64,000 nt of DNA from the NCBI RefSeq assembly GCF_030433645.1, contig NZ_JAROCG010000001.1, forward strand, positions 868,001-932,000, written 5' to 3'. The DNA is from Arthrobacter burdickii (GTDB lineage: Bacteria; Actinomycetota; Actinomycetes; Actinomycetales; Micrococcaceae). The notes below the pieces were generated by a model that worked only from the letters and a program-made list of their open reading frames with translations, had not been told where the DNA came from and did not search any database. The translations under genes and the position numbers were made by a program. Shown here piece after piece: positions 63,144-64,000 of the stretch; position 1 is the first letter of the stretch, and each line of letters starts with the position of its first letter.

Positions 63144-63449
63144 ATGGAGCGGCTGGAGGCGGGTCCGGCGGTCGGACAGGGAGCGGCCGCGAGCACGGAC
63201 GTAGCCGCCCTGACGGCAGCCGTGCGGTGGCACGCCGGCAGGCTCGCCGGCATCCGGCGGCATGCACTGTCCGTCAGCGTGCGGTCCTGGGAATCCCCGG
63301 CAGGAGACAATTTCAGGTCCTACCTCGGCGAGCGCTGCCGGGAACTCTCCCGAACGATCGACCTGCTCGAGTCGGCAGCCCGCGACCTCGACGAGTACGG
63401 CCGGCTGGTCCTCGAGGCGGAAGCGCTCCGGCGGCAGGCAGGACCGTGA
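63144..63449 (+). CDS. WXG100-like small protein
   Basis: A 101-residue helical protein. HALSVSVRSWESPAGDNFRS places a W-x-S turn between two helices, as in WXG100/ESX-like type VII secretion substrates where Gly can be replaced. ATG at 63144 follows GAGGGGCAAGG. Overlaps the next gene by GTGA. Confidence 0.75.
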   Translation: MERLEAGPAVGQGAAASTDVAALTAAVRWHAGRLAGIRRHALSVSVRSWESPAGDNFRSYLGERCRELSRTIDLLESAARDLDEYGRLVLEAEALRRQAGP

Positions 63450-64000
63450 CGGACGGGCTCCGCCCGGTGGAGGGCGACGACGGCCCCCTGTCCGTCCGCG
63501 GCGGTGTCGGTGGTATCCGTTTCCAGTGGGAGGAACTCGAGGAGGCCGCCCGCGTGCTCTCCCTCCTCGCACTGGAGGCAGGAGAGGTCGCCGTCTCCCT
63601 CGGGCGCCTCGATCGCGAGGTGTGCGACCTGCCCTGGCGGGTCCTGCACCTCCAGCCTCTTGGGGACGGCGCGGGGCTGCACTACCAGGGCGCACACTCG
63701 CAGCTCGACGGAGCGCGGACGATCGCCGTCGACAATGGGCGCTCCCTGGCCTCGACGGAGGAACGGCTCCGGGCGAGCCTGCAGGCCTACCGGGTGGCGG
63801 ACGGCGTGGCAGCAGCGGCCGCTGATGCGGCGCGGGCCGGGAGCGCGGCGACGGTCCGCGCAGTTGCCCGCGGAGCGATCAGCGGGGGAGCGCTGGAGGT
63901 CGGTCCGATCGCACTGCGCAATCGGGCGGCCGGCACTCCTGTGGCGTTCGACGGGACGGTCGAGGGCGTCGTCGGCCGGTTGGCCGCAGTGGAGGCCGAC
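63446..64000 (+). CDS. Hypothetical protein, partial at right edge
   Basis: A frame from GTG 63446 remains open to the window end (185 codons). It starts MTDGLRPVEGDDGPLSVRGG, then GIRFQWEELEEAARVLSLLA and helices rich in Ala/Arg. The alpha-helical N-terminus and coupling to a WXG100-like gene suggest a type VII-linked protein, perhaps with a hydrolase domain beyond the edge. Function cannot be told. Confidence 0.7.
   Translation, partial: MTDGLRPVEGDDGPLSVRGGVGGIRFQWEELEEAARVLSLLALEAGEVAVSLGRLDREVCDLPWRVLHLQPLGDGAGLHYQGAHSQLDGARTIAVDNGRSLASTEERLRASLQAYRVADGVAAAAADAARAGSAATVRAVARGAISGGALEVGPIALRNRAAGTPVAFDGTVEGVVGRLAAVEAD

Noticed and set aside
1..64000. CRISPR array, prophage or intact insertion sequence
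   Set aside because: No regularly spaced repeats, no structural phage genes and no complete transposase were seen.

Overview
The window is chromosomal DNA from a high-GC Gram-positive actinobacterium, most likely a soil member of the Micrococcaceae close to Arthrobacter. Codons end mostly in G or C. GTG starts are frequent, adjacent genes often overlap by 4 nt (ATGA/GTGA), and the gene content is rich in catabolic operons, LLM flavin monooxygenases, MFS exporters and GntR/IclR/TetR/LysR/MarR regulators. The genus is an inference; no rRNA gene is present.

Left part, 1-9303. A divergent membrane protein/MarR pair shares a perfect inverted repeat. A minus-strand operon (APC permease, DmmA-like small subunit, ferredoxin-reductase, DUF3445 haem oxygenase) looks like an oxidative N-demethylase system. 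It is divergent from a GntR/FCD regulator whose stop overlaps the start of a free-standing soluble Cache-domain sensor. A secreted acidic protein and an ADP-ribosylglycohydrolase follow.

9532-19754 is an aromatic-catabolism island. An MFS importer and LysR regulator lie on the plus strand. On the minus strand there is an IclR regulator and a seven-gene operon: extradiol dioxygenase, FAH hydrolase, cyclase, FAD hydroxylase, ACMSD-like amidohydrolase, second FAH hydrolase and SDR. The set fits hydroxylation and meta-cleavage of an unidentified aromatic acid.

19933-29371 holds miscellaneous enzymes, an initiator tRNA, and a metF-metE operon led by a clear SAM-I (S-box) riboswitch with a Shine-Dalgarno-masking hairpin.

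29461-40745 is an organosulfur-type salvage region: GNAT acetyltransferase and large FAD/NAD(P) protein on one side; a polar amino-acid ABC importer, two paralogous binding lipoproteins, three LLM monooxygenases and a DUF1684 protein on the other. The layout recalls the Bacillus ytm (S-alkylcysteine) locus. It is followed by nagB with what looks like a broken nagA.

40991-57705 contains an NCS1 permease/alcohol dehydrogenase operon with a divergent TetR, two MFS exporters (one with its own TetR), mscL, a FAD/Rieske oxidoreductase, a LysE exporter, an aldo-keto reductase, an FHA protein and a 2H phosphoesterase.

57682-64000. Between a lipase-maturation-factor-like protein and purB lies a less GC-rich accessory patch carrying a DUF1016/PDDEXK nuclease gene with unusual perfect palindromes and probable decayed integrase and relaxase fragments. 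After purB a small WXG100-like gene and a partial partner run off the right edge.
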